64,000 bases of DNA. Origin: Torreya grandis. Taxonomy: Eukaryota > Streptophyta > Pinopsida > Cupressales > Taxaceae. The stretch covers positions 1,068,501 through 1,132,500 of the forward strand of contig JARHVA010003168.1 in assembly GCA_037957365.1 (NCBI GenBank). Direction: 5' to 3'. The notes below the pieces were generated by a model. That model was not told the DNA's origin and did no database searches. It worked only from the letters and a program-made list of their open reading frames with translations. Below, in pieces: positions 62,346-64,000 of the stretch; position 1 is the stretch's first letter; each line of letters starts with the position of its first letter. A program made the position numbers and the translations under genes.

Positions 62346-63773
62346 AGTTTTCTATTGTTATCTATAGGCTTACCCAACTATCTTATATCAAACTAGATTC
62401 TTCTACCATTTTCAATGTCAAGGAGACCTTACCTAACTTTTGGTACCAACAAACCTTTGACTATCTAAACCTTGGAATTATTCCCTTTGGCCTTTCTAGG
62501 AATGTTAAAAGAGAATTTATTCATGGTACCTCTCATTATAACATTATGGGGGGAATATTTATAAACATGGCTTTGACAGCCTCCTTTTCCATTGCTTGTG
62601 TAATCATGAAGCCTCCCATGCTATCAAGGAAACATATGATGGTATATTTGGGGGAAAATTTAGTGGCCTCACTATAAATAAGTACATCATCCATCTTGGA
62701 TATTACTCACCTTCCCATAACTAAGTCTATTTTGATTATGTGAAAAAGTGTGTCAAATGTTGATAACATGCTAATTTACATCATGCACTTTGCCATAGCC
62801 TTTGAGTTTCTTCTAATTTCTATCCTTTTTCACAATGGGGTCTATATATCATTGGGGAAATTAATCCCCATTCCTTATAGAAACACCATTCTATTATCAC
62901 CATAATCGAGTACTTTACCAAGTGGGTAGAGGCTATTCCTCTAGTCTCAATCAAAGTAGAGAAAATTATCAACTTTATCAACCATCACATTATTTGTCGC
63001 TTTGATGTTCCTCATAAGATTATCATTGAAAATGATAAATCCTTTAAGAATAAGCAAGTCTAGGTTATATGTGACACATTTGGCATTAAGTTAAGTTTCT
63101 CCTCACCCTATCATCTTGAAGCGAATGGACAAGTAGAAGCCACTAATAAAATTTTTAATAACATGCTAACTAAAATGGTTAATGCATCCTATCAGGGTTG
63201 GAATTTGCACATCCCCTTTTCCTTGTGGGCATATCATACTAGCTTTATAAACCTTATGGGTGTTACCCTATTTATCTTGTATTTGGGGTAGAGGCTATCT
63301 TACCTTTTTAAGTCTAAATCCTTTCTCTTCACATATCTTTATAAGAGTTTATTTCAAAGGATGATTACCATCAACACCATTTGGCTTAGCTAGAGCTCCT
63401 TAATTAGAATCATCTAACATCCCTCACCCATATTCATATATATCAAGGGCATATCAAACATGCCTATAATAAACACCTTAAAGTGTGAGAGTTCAACATT
63501 AGAGACCTCATCTTAAAGGAAAATCAACATGTCATTAATATGGAGAAAAACAAGCAGGTCAAGTTTTCTTTTAATTATCTTGGACCTTATATCATAACCC
63601 ATAAGTATGGGTCAGGAGCTTATCAGTTGTCTTCTCTTGAAGGCCACCCAAAACCTAAGCCCATCAATGATTTGAATCTATGTCTATTCTTTTGTTATGA
63701 AGGATCAAGTTCACATTTTGTTTCACTTAATCTCATCCCTTATTATCTACCCACATTAATCCCCCTTTTTTAG
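62346..63773 (+). pseudogene. GYP3 integrase
   Basis: After a linker (open piece 62,300-62,677) comes the zinc-binding part (LGYYSPSHN, then CVKC with a second Cys pair decayed). The core has YFTKWVEAIPLVSIK, HKIIIENDKSFKN (second Asp) and YHLEANGQVEATNKIFNNML (Glu in QVEAT). The C-terminal module at 63,540-63,773 has FNYLGPYIITHKYGSGAYQL, the GPY motif, and ends at a stop near 63,773. Frames change several times between core and tail. Confidence 0.9.
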
Positions 63774-64000
63774 GGACAATCAATTTAAAATTAATCATGT
63801 GATTATCTATCATCAACATATCTCAATCTTGAATAATGGGTACTATAGCTTTACCCATGGTATGGTTCTCATGGTACTTTCCACACCTTTACAAAATGGA
63901 TTCCCATGGTCATTGTCACATAAACCTCTTCAAACCTAATCAATATTCTTGTGATTTTAGTTTTTCCTTCATAAATTTGAACCCATAAGCTAGCCTAAAC
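63774..64000. other. GYP3 3' untranslated start, window edge
   Basis: Non-coding sequence directly after the integrase stop. No polypurine tract or LTR start reached before the window ends. Confidence 0.5.

Larger units (their letters stand above)
55063..64000 (+). mobile_element. GYP3: Tat-type gypsy element, 3' end outside the window
   Basis: Plus-strand order: leader (55,063-55,410, shared with GYP2), gag, Pro/Ser/Thr-rich spacer, PR, RT, RH, aRNH, IN. The aRNH between RH and IN is the layout known from Ogre/Retand-type Tat elements. All domains are interrupted by stops and shifts. It contains more C on the plus strand (many CCT, ACC and CTA codons) than the other elements, so the family has its own base composition. 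Confidence 0.85.

Overview
The window is gene-free, very AT-rich DNA packed with old, nested, heavily decayed LTR retrotransposons. No host gene, tRNA or rRNA is visible. Every recognisable protein fragment belongs to Ty3/gypsy-type elements. Several of these carry an additional archaeal-type RNase H (aRNH), a trait of the plant Tat group, so the source is a land plant, probably one with a very large repeat-filled genome. I cannot name the species. Almost no reading frame is intact. Many in-frame stops sit where related proteins have Trp, Gln or Arg (TGG to TAG, CAA/CAG to TAA/TAG, CGA to TGA), which is the mark of long cytosine deamination in methylated DNA.

Layout. 1-560: a GGG-rich quasi-repeat like that in the giant LTRs further on. 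3.7-7.5 kb: a minus-strand gypsy remnant (GYP0) with RT, RNase H and integrase pieces and an LTR-like end. 8.2-8.9 kb: an LTR-like block (LTR-A) with TTGAC-motif clusters and a TATA box. 8.94-10.4 kb: an LTR-like block B, which recurs inverted at 19.73-21.2 kb. 10.4-15.4 kb: a plus-strand gypsy remnant (GYP1) with the order gag-PR-aRNH-RT-RH-IN. 15.4-19.7 kb: no gene, with a (TA)n tract. 21.3-24.68 kb: a second LTR-A piece, another TTGAC/TATA block, a 5' leader and a gag fragment of a plus-strand element (GYP2).

24.68-50.88 kb is the centrepiece: a minus-strand gypsy element (GIANT) flanked by two directly repeated blocks of about 5.8 kb that start TG and end CA/TA exactly where their homology stops, so I read them as LTRs. 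Each LTR carries a decayed reading frame of about 1,230 codons (ORF-L), in the same sense as gag-pol and about 200 bp downstream of a TATA box. I do not recognise the protein. The internal part holds gag with an intact Cx2Hx4Hx4C knuckle, PR, aRNH, RT, RH and IN. A second LTR element (NEST, 34,746-42,509, plus strand) has landed inside the aRNH coding region. NEST has 1.2-kb LTRs, a polypurine tract with ten G, gag and a PR remnant, but no RT or integrase that I can find, so it looks non-autonomous.

50.9-55.06 kb is non-coding and includes the probable 5' LTR of the last element. 55.06-64 kb: a plus-strand Tat-type gypsy (GYP3) with leader, gag, a long Pro/Ser/Thr-rich spacer, PR, RT, RH, aRNH and IN; its 3' LTR lies beyond the window. 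In GYP3 the aRNH sits between RH and IN, whereas in GYP1 and GIANT it sits between PR and RT, so two domain layouts occur side by side.
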